A stretch of DNA of 64,000 bases. It comes from an uncultured Paracoccaceae bacterium (GTDB taxonomy: Bacteria; Pseudomonadota; Alphaproteobacteria; Rhodobacterales; Rhodobacteraceae). Positions within the stretch are counted from its first letter, which is position 1. Every line of letters begins with the position of its first letter. The translations under genes and the position numbers were made by a program. The DNA lies in contig CANLVD010000005.1 in NCBI GenBank assembly GCA_947494445.1, positions 248,947-312,946 of the forward strand, written 5' to 3'. The notes under the pieces were generated by a model, which saw only the letters and a list, made by a program, of their open reading frames with translations, was not told the DNA's origin and searched no databases. Below, piece after piece: positions 25,653 to 34,886 of the stretch.

Positions 25653-27083
25653 ATGTCACCGTCGAACGAGCCGTCATTCCGTCAATCCGTTGATCTGATG
25701 TTCACACGCGCAGTCGCGCTTATGGATTTGCCGCCGGGACTTGAAGAAAAGATCCGGGTTTGCAACGCGACCTACACGGTACGGTTCGGCGTGCGGCTGC
25801 GTGGAGAGGTCAAGACGTTCACGGGATACCGCTCGGTGCATTCCGAGCATATGGAACCGGTCAAGGGCGGCATTCGCTTCTCGATGGGGGTCAATCAGGA
25901 TGAGGTCGAGGCGCTTGCTGCGCTGATGACCTACAAATGCGCGCTGGTCGAGACACCTTTTGGCGGCTCCAAGGGCGGGCTTTGCATCGACCCGCGTGAA
26001 TATGATGCCGAAGAGTTGGAAAAGATCACCCGGCGCTTTGCCTATGAGCTGTGCAAGCGTGACCTGATCAATCCCGCGCAAAACGTGCCTGCACCAGACA
26101 TGGGCACGGGCGAGCGTGAAATGGCCTGGATCGCTGACCAGTATCGGCGGATGAACACCACCGACATCAACGCAGCTGCCTGTGTCACCGGCAAACCGCC
26201 CCATGCAGGCGGCATCGCAGGTCGGGTCGAGGCGACGGGGCGCGGGGTGCAGTATGCGCTCCAGGCCTATTTCCGCTATCCTGAAGATGTCGCGAAGTCC
26301 GGGCTGACCGGCACGCTTGATGGAAAGCGTGTGATTGTTCAGGGCCTCGGCAATGTGGGCTATCACGCGGCGAAGTTCCTTTCTGACGAAGATGGATGTC
26401 TGATCACCGGTGTGATCGAGCGCGATGGCGCTGTGACCAACGAGGCCGGTCTCGACATTGATGCGCTGCACGCCCATATCCGTGAAACCGGAGGGGTCAA
26501 GGATTTCCCGGGCGGTGAGTTTGTTTCCCACGGCGCGCATGTTCTGGAAAACCCCTGTGACATCCTGATCCCTGCCGCCCTGGAAGGTGTGATCAATCTG
26601 GACAACGCAGCCCGCATTTCTGCGCCACTGATCATCGAAGCGGCAAACGGCCCGGTCACTGCGGGTGCTGATGAGATCCTGCGCAAGAAGGGCACGGTGA
26701 TCATTCCGGACATGTATGCCAACGCAGGCGGTGTGACGGTGAGTTACTTCGAATGGGTCAAGAACCTCAGCCACATTCGATTTGGCCGGATGCAGCGTCG
26801 TCAGGAAGAGGCGAGCCATGTGTTGCTTCTGGATGAGTTGAAGCGTCTGTCGGCGGACAGCCAGTTGAACTGGCAATTGTCCGACGGGTTCACGAAGAAA
26901 TACCTCAAAGGTGCGGGCGAGCTGGAACTGGTGCGCTCCGGCCTCGATGACACGATGCGCGGGGCCTATGACAGCATGCGCGAGGTCTGGCATTCGCGCA
27001 ATGACGTGGAAGATCTGCGGGTCGCGGCCTATCTGGTGTCGATCGCCCGGGTGGCCACGAGTTATCAGTCCAAAGCGCTCTGA
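25653..27083 (+). CDS. Glu/Leu/Phe/Val-family dehydrogenase, probably glutamate dehydrogenase
   Basis: A 476-residue cytosolic enzyme that would interconvert glutamate and 2-oxoglutarate plus ammonia. The catalytic Lys lies in ETPFGGSKGG, the substrate segment EPVKGGIRF precedes it, and the dinucleotide fold is IVQGLGNVGYHA. The C-terminal NANAGGV-type motif reads YANAGGVTVSYFEW. The residue after the second strand (VIERDG) suggests NAD preference, but this is weak. Single-gene unit with a GC-rich inverted repeat behind it (27090-27110). Confidence 0.9.
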   Translation: MSPSNEPSFRQSVDLMFTRAVALMDLPPGLEEKIRVCNATYTVRFGVRLRGEVKTFTGYRSVHSEHMEPVKGGIRFSMGVNQDEVEALAALMTYKCALVETPFGGSKGGLCIDPREYDAEELEKITRRFAYELCKRDLINPAQNVPAPDMGTGEREMAWIADQYRRMNTTDINAAACVTGKPPHAGGIAGRVEATGRGVQYALQAYFRYPEDVAKSGLTGTLDGKRVIVQGLGNVGYHAAKFLSDEDGCLITGVIERDGAVTNEAGLDIDALHAHIRETGGVKDFPGGEFVSHGAHVLENPCDILIPAALEGVINLDNAARISAPLIIEAANGPVTAGADEILRKKGTVIIPDMYANAGGVTVSYFEWVKNLSHIRFGRMQRRQEEASHVLLLDELKRLSADSQLNWQLSDGFTKKYLKGAGELELVRSGLDDTMRGAYDSMREVWHSRNDVEDLRVAAYLVSIARVATSYQSKAL

Positions 27084-27153
27084 AAGAACGCCGCCCCGGG
27101 GCGGGGCGGCGGCCTCCGGCGGGAGTATTTCGGGAAACTCGAACTGTGGCCGG

Positions 27154-27636
27154 TCAAGTGTCCCGCATGTGGATCATCATCGTCAGCCGGTCGGCCATGT
27201 CGCGTGCGTGCCGGCCTGCGGGCGTTCCGCCAACCCCGAGCCTGCGGCCAAAACGCCACCACATACCGGGACGCCAGCGCCGTTCCATCGGTTTCTTGAG
27301 TACGATCAGAAATCCGTTCGAGGGTTTCATGGCAAAGACCCCGCGGTCGACCTTTTCGATGTTGTCAAAAGTGGTCAGAAGGGTGCCGCTGTTGTCCCAA
27401 AGACCCTCCTCGGTCAGCCCGATGGTCAGGCTGGTGGCCTTCCAGAGGTTGCGCGCCTGCCAGATTGCCAACCCGCCAAGCCCCAGAAGGATCAGCAGGG
27501 CGATGGGAGATGCGGGCGGGCGCAGGAAGGCCACTGCCAGCATCAGAATGCCAAGGCAGACCTGTGAGCCGACGCCCATTATGCGGCGGGCGGGCGAAGC
27601 GGTCAGTTCGGCCAGTAGCTCGGGTTTGTCAGTCAT
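27154..27636 (-). CDS. Small membrane protein, function unknown
   Basis: A 160-residue protein with two adjacent membrane helices (about residues 22-40 and 44-60), followed by a soluble beta-rich domain (LTIGLTEEGLWDNSG, then a stretch with FDNIEKVDRG). The arrangement resembles bacterial PH-like membrane proteins, but I cannot confirm this. It converges on the dehydrogenase gene and lies about 46 bp downstream of the oxidoreductase gene on the same strand. Confidence 0.6.
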   Translation of the reverse strand: MTDKPELLAELTASPARRIMGVGSQVCLGILMLAVAFLRPPASPIALLILLGLGGLAIWQARNLWKATSLTIGLTEEGLWDNSGTLLTTFDNIEKVDRGVFAMKPSNGFLIVLKKPMERRWRPGMWWRFGRRLGVGGTPAGRHARDMADRLTMMIHMRDT

Positions 27637-27682
27637 GGCCCTGACCTAGACGGATTGTGTGAGCTTGAAAAGCCTGCAAATC

Positions 27683-28651
27683 TCAGCCCCGGCGGACGAT
27701 GATCTCGCGACCCGGCTCTTCGGGTTCATCATCGACCATCTCGGCGGGGAAGCCAGGAGCCGTGACCGACAGGCCTGTGGCCTCTTCCAGACGTTTGATG
27801 ATGTTGGGGGACCATTCGCGGGGGCCGAAGCGGTTGGCGCCATCCTTGAAAATCTCGATCATCAGCGGGCTCATCTCAAGAGGTACACTTGCGCGGTCGG
27901 CGATGTCCTGAAACAGGCCGATGTCCTTGAGCACGAGGTCCATGGTGAAGGAGATGTCCCGTGAGCCGTTGAGGATGACCTGACTTTCGGTCTCGTGCAC
28001 AAAAGAATTGCCCGAGGAGATGCGGATCGCTTCATAGGCTGTGGCCAGATCCATACCGGCGGCCTTGCAGGTCGTCAGTGCCTCGGTGCAGGCAATCAGA
28101 TTGGCGGTGGCAAGATAGTTGGTCACGACTTTGAGCGTCGAGGCCGTACCGAGGTCGCCGGTGTGCAGCACACGCCTGCCCATGATTGTCAGAAGCGGCA
28201 GGATCTGCTCGAACGTGTCGCGCGCGCAGCCTGCGAAGATCGAGATGTTGCCGGTATCGGCACGGTGACACCCACCAGAAACGGGGCAATCCACGGCACC
28301 GGCACCGGTGGCAATCATGCGCGCGCCCAGCCGGGTGATCTCGGTTGCATCCGTTGTCGACATCTCCATCCAGATCTTGCCGGGACCTGCGGCCTCCAGC
28401 AGGCCGTCCTGACCTTCGACCACAGCGGCAGAAGCGGCGGGCGAGGGCAGGCAGGTGATCACCACATCACAGGCCGCCATCATCGCGGCCGGGCTGTCGG
28501 CCCAGGTGGCGCCCTGATCGAGAAAATGCCGGGCGGCCGATCTGTCGAGATCGCGAACGGTAACGCTGACCCCATTGCGCAGCAAAGCGCCTGCCAGCTT
28601 GCCACCCACATTTCCCAACCCGATGAAGCCCGTTTTCAACATGTCCGTCAT
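27683..28651 (-). CDS. NAD-dependent 3-hydroxyisobutyrate dehydrogenase-like oxidoreductase
   Basis: A 322-residue beta-hydroxyacid dehydrogenase. The N-terminal Rossmann motif is GFIGLGNVGGKLAG, the substrate motif is DCPVSGG, and the catalytic Lys lies in TLKVVTNYL. Family members act on 3-hydroxyisobutyrate, tartronate semialdehyde or similar; the substrate here is open. The start may be MTDMLK (chosen) or the MLK three codons later. The C-terminal tail after about residue 300 (DDEPEEPGREI) is longer than usual. Confidence 0.8.
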   Translation of the reverse strand: MTDMLKTGFIGLGNVGGKLAGALLRNGVSVTVRDLDRSAARHFLDQGATWADSPAAMMAACDVVITCLPSPAASAAVVEGQDGLLEAAGPGKIWMEMSTTDATEITRLGARMIATGAGAVDCPVSGGCHRADTGNISIFAGCARDTFEQILPLLTIMGRRVLHTGDLGTASTLKVVTNYLATANLIACTEALTTCKAAGMDLATAYEAIRISSGNSFVHETESQVILNGSRDISFTMDLVLKDIGLFQDIADRASVPLEMSPLMIEIFKDGANRFGPREWSPNIIKRLEEATGLSVTAPGFPAEMVDDEPEEPGREIIVRRG

Positions 28652-28811
28652 TCCCGCTTTTGTACCTGGGGTCAGACTGGGGCGGGATTTTACCCGGGGC
28701 TGTTGCCCTACCGACATCCGATGCCGTTTTAGGTCAGTGTTCTGAACAGTTTGCGTCATCCGGCGCAGATGGTACTGTGCCCGAACCTGATGTGAAAAAG
28801 AGGGCTGAGGC

Positions 28812-30611
28812 ATGCTGAAAAGCTGGCCGGTATCATTGATATTGATGATGTTCCTGCCGCTTGCGGGCGGGTTTCTGGCGCGGTCAATGGCGATGCCGGT
28901 GCTGGAAAACCCGATTGGCCCCTGGGTGTGCCAGTTTCAACTGGTGGCCAACCTTGCGCCAGTGGCGTGCGAATTTGGCGGGATCTCGGCGGTTCTGTTG
29001 CTGACCTCGCTGGTGACGGGCGCAATCGCGCTCAGCCTGATTGTGCTGTTTTTTCTGGGCAGCTTTTTTGCGTTTTTTCACCAGCGTCTGCTGACGGTGA
29101 TTTTCCCCAAAGTGGCAACACTGGCCAATGTGCTCAATGGCGTTTTTCTGCTGGCCCTCGGGGTCCATATCATCGTGATGCTGTGGGCGCTTTATGTGTC
29201 GTCCAACGGAACCCGGCCGTCGAACACAATGTTGGCAATCATTGCCCTTGGGGTGGTGTCGGGCGTTGGCAAGATGCTGACCATGAGCATGGATCACAAG
29301 AGCGATCTGGAAGTGTTGCCGATTGATGCGCTGAGGCTGGATACATCCGCCGCACCTGCCCTGATGCAGACCATCGAGGACATTGCCGATGCATTGAAGG
29401 TGCAGCGGCCTGACAACATCTTCATCGGGCTGGACCCCGAATTCTGGTTCACCCAGCACCGGTTGCAGGCGGATTACATGGAAAAGGCGGTCAAGGGGCG
29501 GTCGCTCTACCTGTCATTGCCGCTGATGCGGGTGATGTCTGCCGAAGAGTTCAAGGCCGCGATCGCCCATGAGCTTGCCCATTTCGGGCCGTCACAGCGG
29601 GCCTATTCCGAAGGGTTTGCACCGGTTTACCGCCGGGTGGCGGGGGTGTTTCGCGACATGAACGGCGAGCAGCATCCGCTGGTCGAGATCGCCATGACGC
29701 CGGTCCGGGCGACAATCAGGATGATGGTGTCGATTTTCGGGATGAACCTGCGCAAGGTGGCCAAGGGGCGGGAGGCCTCGGCAGATGCGCAGGCGGCCAA
29801 ACTTGCAGGCGCGGACGCCATGGCCGGTGCAATTGCCAAGATGAGCGCGTTCGAGAGCCTGTGGAACGAACTGGAAGACGACCAGATTGTTCGGGCGTCC
29901 GGCGGGATGGCACCGGCAATAGATTTGACGGTGATCTTCTCGGAGGCGGCATATGTCTATTCCGACGGGCCGGTGGGCAAGGGGCTGGTCGGGGCGCTGG
30001 GCCGGGTTCAGATTTCCCATCCATTTGATGTGCATCCGCCCTCGGCCAAGCGGATCCGGTCTCTGAAAGTGGGCATCAATTCAGGCAACAGTGCAGAATT
30101 GCTGGATCACAAGGGCGAGGATGCCGCGACTGTGTTGCTGCCGATGCGCGACAGCATCGGGCGGGATCTGACCCGGATCTTCAACGACAAGCACAACTCA
30201 CGCAAGGACCGAGCGCCTGCGGAGTTGAAGACGTATATTCGCGACCGTCAGCGCGCGCTGTTGTCGATCATCGCTGATATCGTCTGCTGTGGAGAGGATG
30301 AGATTTCCAGAACCCAGACCGCGCTTGAGGTGTTGACGGCGCAGGTGGACGGCTTTGACCGGTTTGATTTTCTGGGCCTGCTGTCGGGGCGCATCGCCTC
30401 GCATCAGTTTGATGATGCGCTGGAGGTCTTGCGCCAGTCCCTGAAGCCCGATGCCGCGCGCGGCGTGGTCGCGATGGCCAAGACCATTGCCAAGGATGGG
30501 CCTGCGCGCCTTCCCGATCAGCAGGCAGAGTATCTGGCGCTGCTTGAGATGGATCTGGGCGACCTTGAACTTCAACCCGATGATGAGGATTTGGAAACAG
30601 TTTCTTCCTGA
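28812..30611 (+). CDS. M48-family membrane metallopeptidase
   Basis: A 599-residue zinc protease at the inner membrane. Four hydrophobic segments lie in the first 160 residues. The zinc motif HELAH sits at residues 253-257 and the third ligand Glu is in REASAD about 70 residues later. A long helical C-terminal domain without membrane segments (from about 400) is specific to this protein. It may act in membrane protein quality control like HtpX, but the topology differs. It is divergent from the oxidoreductase gene and followed by the pirin gene. Confidence 0.8.
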   Translation: MLKSWPVSLILMMFLPLAGGFLARSMAMPVLENPIGPWVCQFQLVANLAPVACEFGGISAVLLLTSLVTGAIALSLIVLFFLGSFFAFFHQRLLTVIFPKVATLANVLNGVFLLALGVHIIVMLWALYVSSNGTRPSNTMLAIIALGVVSGVGKMLTMSMDHKSDLEVLPIDALRLDTSAAPALMQTIEDIADALKVQRPDNIFIGLDPEFWFTQHRLQADYMEKAVKGRSLYLSLPLMRVMSAEEFKAAIAHELAHFGPSQRAYSEGFAPVYRRVAGVFRDMNGEQHPLVEIAMTPVRATIRMMVSIFGMNLRKVAKGREASADAQAAKLAGADAMAGAIAKMSAFESLWNELEDDQIVRASGGMAPAIDLTVIFSEAAYVYSDGPVGKGLVGALGRVQISHPFDVHPPSAKRIRSLKVGINSGNSAELLDHKGEDAATVLLPMRDSIGRDLTRIFNDKHNSRKDRAPAELKTYIRDRQRALLSIIADIVCCGEDEISRTQTALEVLTAQVDGFDRFDFLGLLSGRIASHQFDDALEVLRQSLKPDAARGVVAMAKTIAKDGPARLPDQQAEYLALLEMDLGDLELQPDDEDLETVSS

Positions 30612-30684
30612 TTGTGGTCTTTGTCTTTGCGCCCGGAGGTGTCACCTCTGTGCCAACACGCAATTCCTGGAAAGGAGAGGACCC

Positions 30685-31596
30685 ATGTCTTTCAGACCTG
30701 TAAAATCCGAAACGCTCGCCCGGCCAACCCTTGAAGGAGCCGGTGTGCATCTGCACCGGGCCTTTGGCTTTGGTGAAACCTCGCAGACCGATCCGTTTCT
30801 GTTGTTCGACGATTTTCGCAATGATGACCCGGTGCAGTTCGAGAAGGGGTTTCCCTGGCACCCGCACCGCGGCATCGAGACGATCACCTATGTGCTCGAC
30901 GGTGAGGTCGAGCATGGGGACAGCCTTGGCAACCGGGGTGTGCTGGGTGCAGGCTCCGTTCAGTGGATGACAGCCGGGTCGGGCATCATGCATCAGGAAA
31001 TGCCGCGCGGGAATGCTGCGGGGCAGATGCACGGCTTTCAGCTTTGGGCCAATTTGCCATCCGCTCTGAAGATGACCGCACCGCGCTATCAGGACATTGC
31101 GGGCAGCGATATTCCCGAGGTGATCGAGGATGATGGCACGCGGGTGAAGGTGATCGTCGGATCGTTCTGGGGGCAGAAGGGCCCGGTGGACGGGATTGCG
31201 GCGGAACCGATGTATCTGGATGTGTCGATCCCGCCAAATGTCACGCGCAGCCTGCCGGTGGACACCTATTCAAACGCCTTTGCCTATGTGTTTGCCGGAT
31301 CGGGTAAGTTTCGGGACGCGTCTGATCCTTACGGGGTGCGGGTGGAAAAAGAGGTTGCCGGTGAAGAGCTGAACATCCGCGATCTGAGCGGCAATCGGAC
31401 GCTGGTCAATTTCGACACCGGTGACGAGGTGCGGGTCACAGCCGGGCCTGATGGCATGCGGTTCCTGCTGATCTCGGGTCGCCCGATCAAGGAGCCGGTG
31501 GCCTGGCACGGGCCTATCGTGATGAACACGCGGGCTGAGTTGTATCAAGCAATGGAAGAATTGCAGAACGGTCGCTTCATTCGCGCCGATCACTGA
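30685..31596 (+). CDS. Pirin-family bicupin protein
   Basis: A 303-residue pirin: two cupin domains with an iron site in the N-terminal one. The ligands are visible in FPWHPHRGIETITYVLDG and in GIMHQE. Pirins can have quercetinase activity or act as redox sensors. The start is the ATG behind AAAGGAGAGG. It stands alone and ends at a strong terminator. Confidence 0.9.
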   Translation: MSFRPVKSETLARPTLEGAGVHLHRAFGFGETSQTDPFLLFDDFRNDDPVQFEKGFPWHPHRGIETITYVLDGEVEHGDSLGNRGVLGAGSVQWMTAGSGIMHQEMPRGNAAGQMHGFQLWANLPSALKMTAPRYQDIAGSDIPEVIEDDGTRVKVIVGSFWGQKGPVDGIAAEPMYLDVSIPPNVTRSLPVDTYSNAFAYVFAGSGKFRDASDPYGVRVEKEVAGEELNIRDLSGNRTLVNFDTGDEVRVTAGPDGMRFLLISGRPIKEPVAWHGPIVMNTRAELYQAMEELQNGRFIRADH

Positions 31597-31603
31597 ACAG
31601 GAG

Positions 31604-31630
31604 CCCGGCCCCTTGAAAGGGGCCGGGTTT
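31604..31630 (+). terminator. Rho-independent terminator after the pirin gene
   Basis: Nine-bp stem CCCGGCCCC / GGGGCCGGG with loop TTGAAA, then TTT. Followed by GCGCTTCGCGCAGAGGATATTT, a GC-rich motif common between convergent genes. Confidence 0.8.
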
Positions 31631-31670
31631 GCGCTTCGCGCAGAGGATATTTGAGCCAAGACGTGAAAGC

Positions 31671-33176
31671 TCAGATCATCGCCTCCGGATGGTTTTCCAG
31701 GAACATGGCCATGTCCTGATTGCCGGTGTTGTCGCGATACTCGGCCGCACAAGTGGCACCTGCCTCGATCAGCATTGCGGCACAGGCGATGTGCTGGCGG
31801 GTGGCCGCATTGAGCGAATGTTCCGCGCCGTGAATGCAGGTGCCAAGCGCATTGCCGCCATACATGTTTTCGAAGTTCAGATCAGGGTTGAGCGACAGGA
31901 GATAGGCCACCGTCTCGGCGTTGCCTTCCCAAGCCGCCAGATGCAGCGGGGTCATGCCCTGTTCCTCGCGTGTGTCGGGATCAAGACCGGCAGCCACCAG
32001 CGCCTTGATCTGGGCGGTCTTTGTGGGATCGGTCGCAAGATGGCAGAGCAGGCGGCGGTCCTCTTCGACCAGACGGTGCAGATTGACCTTGGCCTCAGGC
32101 GGCGTGCCCGTTCCGCAGGCCGCCAGAATGTCCTGATTGCGGGTCAGCGGCGTGGCATGGCCTGCTGCCTCCAAGGCCTGAGCAAAGGGCAGATTGCCCG
32201 ATGTTGCGGCCACGGCATAAGGCGTCTTGCCTTGCCAGAGCGCAGTTGGATCAGCGCCCGCTACCAGAAGCGCTTTTGCGTGATCGCCGCTGCGCCCGCG
32301 CCTTGCGGCCTGATGCAGTGCGGGGATGGTCGGGACCGGATCGCCTGAGGGAAACGCGCGCAGCGCTTCATTGGGATCGGCACCCATGTCCAGCAGGATC
32401 TGCAAGCCTTCGAGATTGTCGAAATCCAGCACCCGATTGAGCGCGTTGGTTCCGTTGGGATTGGCCTTGTACCGGGCCAACAGGCGCAGGCCGTCATTGT
32501 GACCCAACTCACACGCGTGGTAGAGGCTTTCGAAGTCATCGGGATTGGCGCCATGGTCAAGCAGCCATTCAGCCAAGACCAGATTGCCCGCATGTCCCAA
32601 AGCGCCATAGAGCGCGGGGAGCATATCTTCGCTGCCGGGTTGGGCCGGGTAGCTGTCATTCACGTCTGCACCAGCGTCCAGCAGCAGTTCAGCAATGGCC
32701 AGCATGTCAGGCGTCTTGTCAGGATGGACCTGAAAATGCTTGGAAAATGCCAGATGCAAAATTGGTCGACGGGGACCGATCGGAGTTGTCACAACATCTG
32801 CGTTCTGGCTGAGCGCTTTGCGCACGGCTGGCAGATCATAGGTGGCTATTTGCAGGCCGAGGTTGTGATCGGGCAAGTCCGGGTCGTCGCTGAGCAACTG
32901 ATCCACCCGCCAGTGATGTCCGAAAAAGAGCGCCATTTTCAGAAGCTCGGCCCGCTTGTCGCGATCACTGCCGCGGGTTTGCAGGCTGTATTTCAGCTTG
33001 GGCCAGCTGGCAAAGCCTTCCTCGCGCGCAATCACATGCAGGGCGTCTGCGTGTCTGGCATTGGTCTGGTTGGGCAGGTGCGCGCGCAATCGATCAAACG
33101 CTGTCGGGTCATTCTGATCAAGCTGGCGTTTGAGGGCCTTGGCGCTGCGGCGCAAGGCGTCCAGGTCATGGGTCAT
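31671..33176 (-). CDS. Ankyrin-repeat protein
   Basis: A 501-residue protein starting at MTHDLDALRR, behind AGGAGAAGGA. After a helical N-terminus (about 100 residues) it carries a series of degenerate ankyrin repeats; clear ones contain LLDAGADVND, LLDHGANPDD, LLDMGADPNE, GMTPLHLAAWEGNAETVAYLL near residues 150-460. No signal peptide or membrane helix. Such proteins bind partners; the partner is unknown. It converges on the pirin gene. Confidence 0.85.
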   Translation of the reverse strand: MTHDLDALRRSAKALKRQLDQNDPTAFDRLRAHLPNQTNARHADALHVIAREEGFASWPKLKYSLQTRGSDRDKRAELLKMALFFGHHWRVDQLLSDDPDLPDHNLGLQIATYDLPAVRKALSQNADVVTTPIGPRRPILHLAFSKHFQVHPDKTPDMLAIAELLLDAGADVNDSYPAQPGSEDMLPALYGALGHAGNLVLAEWLLDHGANPDDFESLYHACELGHNDGLRLLARYKANPNGTNALNRVLDFDNLEGLQILLDMGADPNEALRAFPSGDPVPTIPALHQAARRGRSGDHAKALLVAGADPTALWQGKTPYAVAATSGNLPFAQALEAAGHATPLTRNQDILAACGTGTPPEAKVNLHRLVEEDRRLLCHLATDPTKTAQIKALVAAGLDPDTREEQGMTPLHLAAWEGNAETVAYLLSLNPDLNFENMYGGNALGTCIHGAEHSLNAATRQHIACAAMLIEAGATCAAEYRDNTGNQDMAMFLENHPEAMI

Positions 33177-33348
33177 CGTTCCTTCTCCTGTCGGATGAGG
33201 CCCGGATGTCCGCCGGATCTGGGCCAATGCCAGGAAAAGGCAGGTTCAGATCAATCAGATCAGACTGCGCTTGGGCTTTCCGCGGACCGGGAGGCCGGTC
33301 AGACGGCCCATGCCGCGACGATAGCAGAAAATGCGCCGTGGAAAAAGC

Positions 33349-33465
33349 CTAGCGTGTGGCGTTTTCCAGCGTGCGGCCCGCGTTTGTGATGTCTTGGCCA
33401 ACGCCCTGAATGGTGTTGCAGGCGGCTAGAAGCAGGATGCAGGAGACGGCAAGCAGTCGGGTCAT
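33349..33465 (-). CDS. Entericidin A/B-family lipoprotein
   Basis: A 38-residue lipoprotein precursor: MTRLLAVSCILLLAACN with lipobox LAAC, then the family signature NTIQGVGQDI and a short tail. Entericidins are tiny outer-membrane or envelope lipoproteins, in E. coli an antidote/toxin pair; here only one copy is seen. A longer frame upstream overlaps nothing but has no signal and is not used. Confidence 0.85.
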   Translation of the reverse strand: MTRLLAVSCILLLAACNTIQGVGQDITNAGRTLENATR

Positions 33466-33532
33466 GGGAGGGGTCCTTTGTGGTGGTCTTTCGGCAAACG
33501 GTATCAAATGGGTCTGCGGCTTTCCAGAGGGC

Positions 33533-34750
33533 TCAACCGCCAGACCAAGGCGTGTCGCTCTGGCCATGGGGGACGTTTTGCATTTCCAGATGGAGACGAT
33601 CACCGGTGTAGGGATGTGCGCGCGCGGCCTCTTCGTTCAGGGAGACACCCAGACCGGGCGTGTCATCCAGCAGGATATGACCAGCCTCCCAAGGCAGGCC
33701 GCGGTTCAGAAGCTGTCGGTGAAAGCCGTCGCCCTTGCAGATGGTTTCGGCAATCAGGAAATTGGGGAGGCAAGCGGCCAGTTGCAGATTTGCGGCCCAT
33801 TCAATGGGACCGGCGTAAAGATGCGGAGCAATCTGGGCACCATGAGCTTCGGCCAGAACCGCGAGTTTGCGCGCCTCCCAGATGCCGCCGACCCGGCCCA
33901 GAGCTGGTTGCAGGATATGGGCGGCATTGCGCGCGAGCAGGGGTTGGAAATCGGCGCGTGTGGTCAGACGCTCACCTGTCGCGATGGGCACGGGTGAGTG
34001 GGCTACGACCATGGCCATGGCGTCGGGATTGTCGGGAGGCACCGGCTCTTCAAACCAGAGCGGCTGGTAGGGTGCAATGGCATGGGCCAGCCGGATCGCA
34101 CCAGACGGCGTGAACTGGCCATGGGTGCCAAAGAGCAGATCGGCGCGGTCGCCCACAGCCTCGCGGATGCGCGCGCAGAACCGGGTCGACAGGCTGAGAT
34201 CGGCCATCGCTGGCTGGTGTCCACCCATGATGGTGTAGGGGCCGGCAGGGTCAAACTTGAGCGCAGTAAAGCCCTGATCAACCATCACGGCCGCCTGTTC
34301 GGCGGACATGTCAGCGGATGCATAGAAGCTGGCCGGATCCTGATCCGCACCGGGGTAAAGGTAGGAATAGGTTCGGATGCGCCGGGTGATCTGGCCACCC
34401 AGCAGCTTGTGCACCGGCAGGTCGTGGGCCTTGCCCAGAATGTCCCAGCAGGCAATCTCAAGCCCAGAAAACGCGCCCATCACGGTGGGATCAGGGCGCT
34501 GGGTAAAGCCCGAGGAATAGGCGCTGCGAAACATTGCTTCGATGTCATGGGGATCACGTCCGGCCACGTGTCGTTCAAAGACGTCCTGTACCACGGCCGT
34601 CATGGCGTCAGGTCCGACAGCGGCTGCATAGACTTCACCATACCCGATGATGCCTGTGTCTGTGGTCAGCTTGGTGAAGATGAAGTAGCGGCCGCCGTGG
34701 CCCGGGGGCGGTGTGCCGACCACGAAAATCTCAAGATCAGTCAGTTTCAT
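33533..34750 (-). CDS. Mandelate racemase/muconate lactonizing enzyme-family protein
   Basis: A 405-residue enolase-superfamily enzyme, probably a sugar-acid dehydratase or racemase. Motifs in the barrel are LKFD, GTHGQFT, WFEEPVPP, ATGER and the likely catalytic His in APHLY. The first metal-ligand position reads GTHGQ rather than the usual D-x-N/H, so chemistry should be checked. Start taken at MKLTDLE; a GTG four codons earlier is possible. It is divergent from an MFS exporter gene. Confidence 0.8.
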   Translation of the reverse strand: MKLTDLEIFVVGTPPPGHGGRYFIFTKLTTDTGIIGYGEVYAAAVGPDAMTAVVQDVFERHVAGRDPHDIEAMFRSAYSSGFTQRPDPTVMGAFSGLEIACWDILGKAHDLPVHKLLGGQITRRIRTYSYLYPGADQDPASFYASADMSAEQAAVMVDQGFTALKFDPAGPYTIMGGHQPAMADLSLSTRFCARIREAVGDRADLLFGTHGQFTPSGAIRLAHAIAPYQPLWFEEPVPPDNPDAMAMVVAHSPVPIATGERLTTRADFQPLLARNAAHILQPALGRVGGIWEARKLAVLAEAHGAQIAPHLYAGPIEWAANLQLAACLPNFLIAETICKGDGFHRQLLNRGLPWEAGHILLDDTPGLGVSLNEEAARAHPYTGDRLHLEMQNVPHGQSDTPWSGG

Positions 34751-34886
34751 GGCCTGTCGCACTCCTGCAGGTATCGCGCTTTACCAGCAGCATAGGCGGC
34801 GTCGCGGGGTCAGGGCATGCAAAATCGACCATGGTGTCGCAATTGTATGGCTTGACGGGACGCGGCGGCTGGGATTTGCAGGGGGC

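Noticed and set aside
27090-27130. GC-rich inverted repeat and CCTCCGGCGGGAGTATTT after glutamate dehydrogenase
   Set aside because: This is a motif common between convergent genes in this family of bacteria, and without a T-run I did not call it a terminator.
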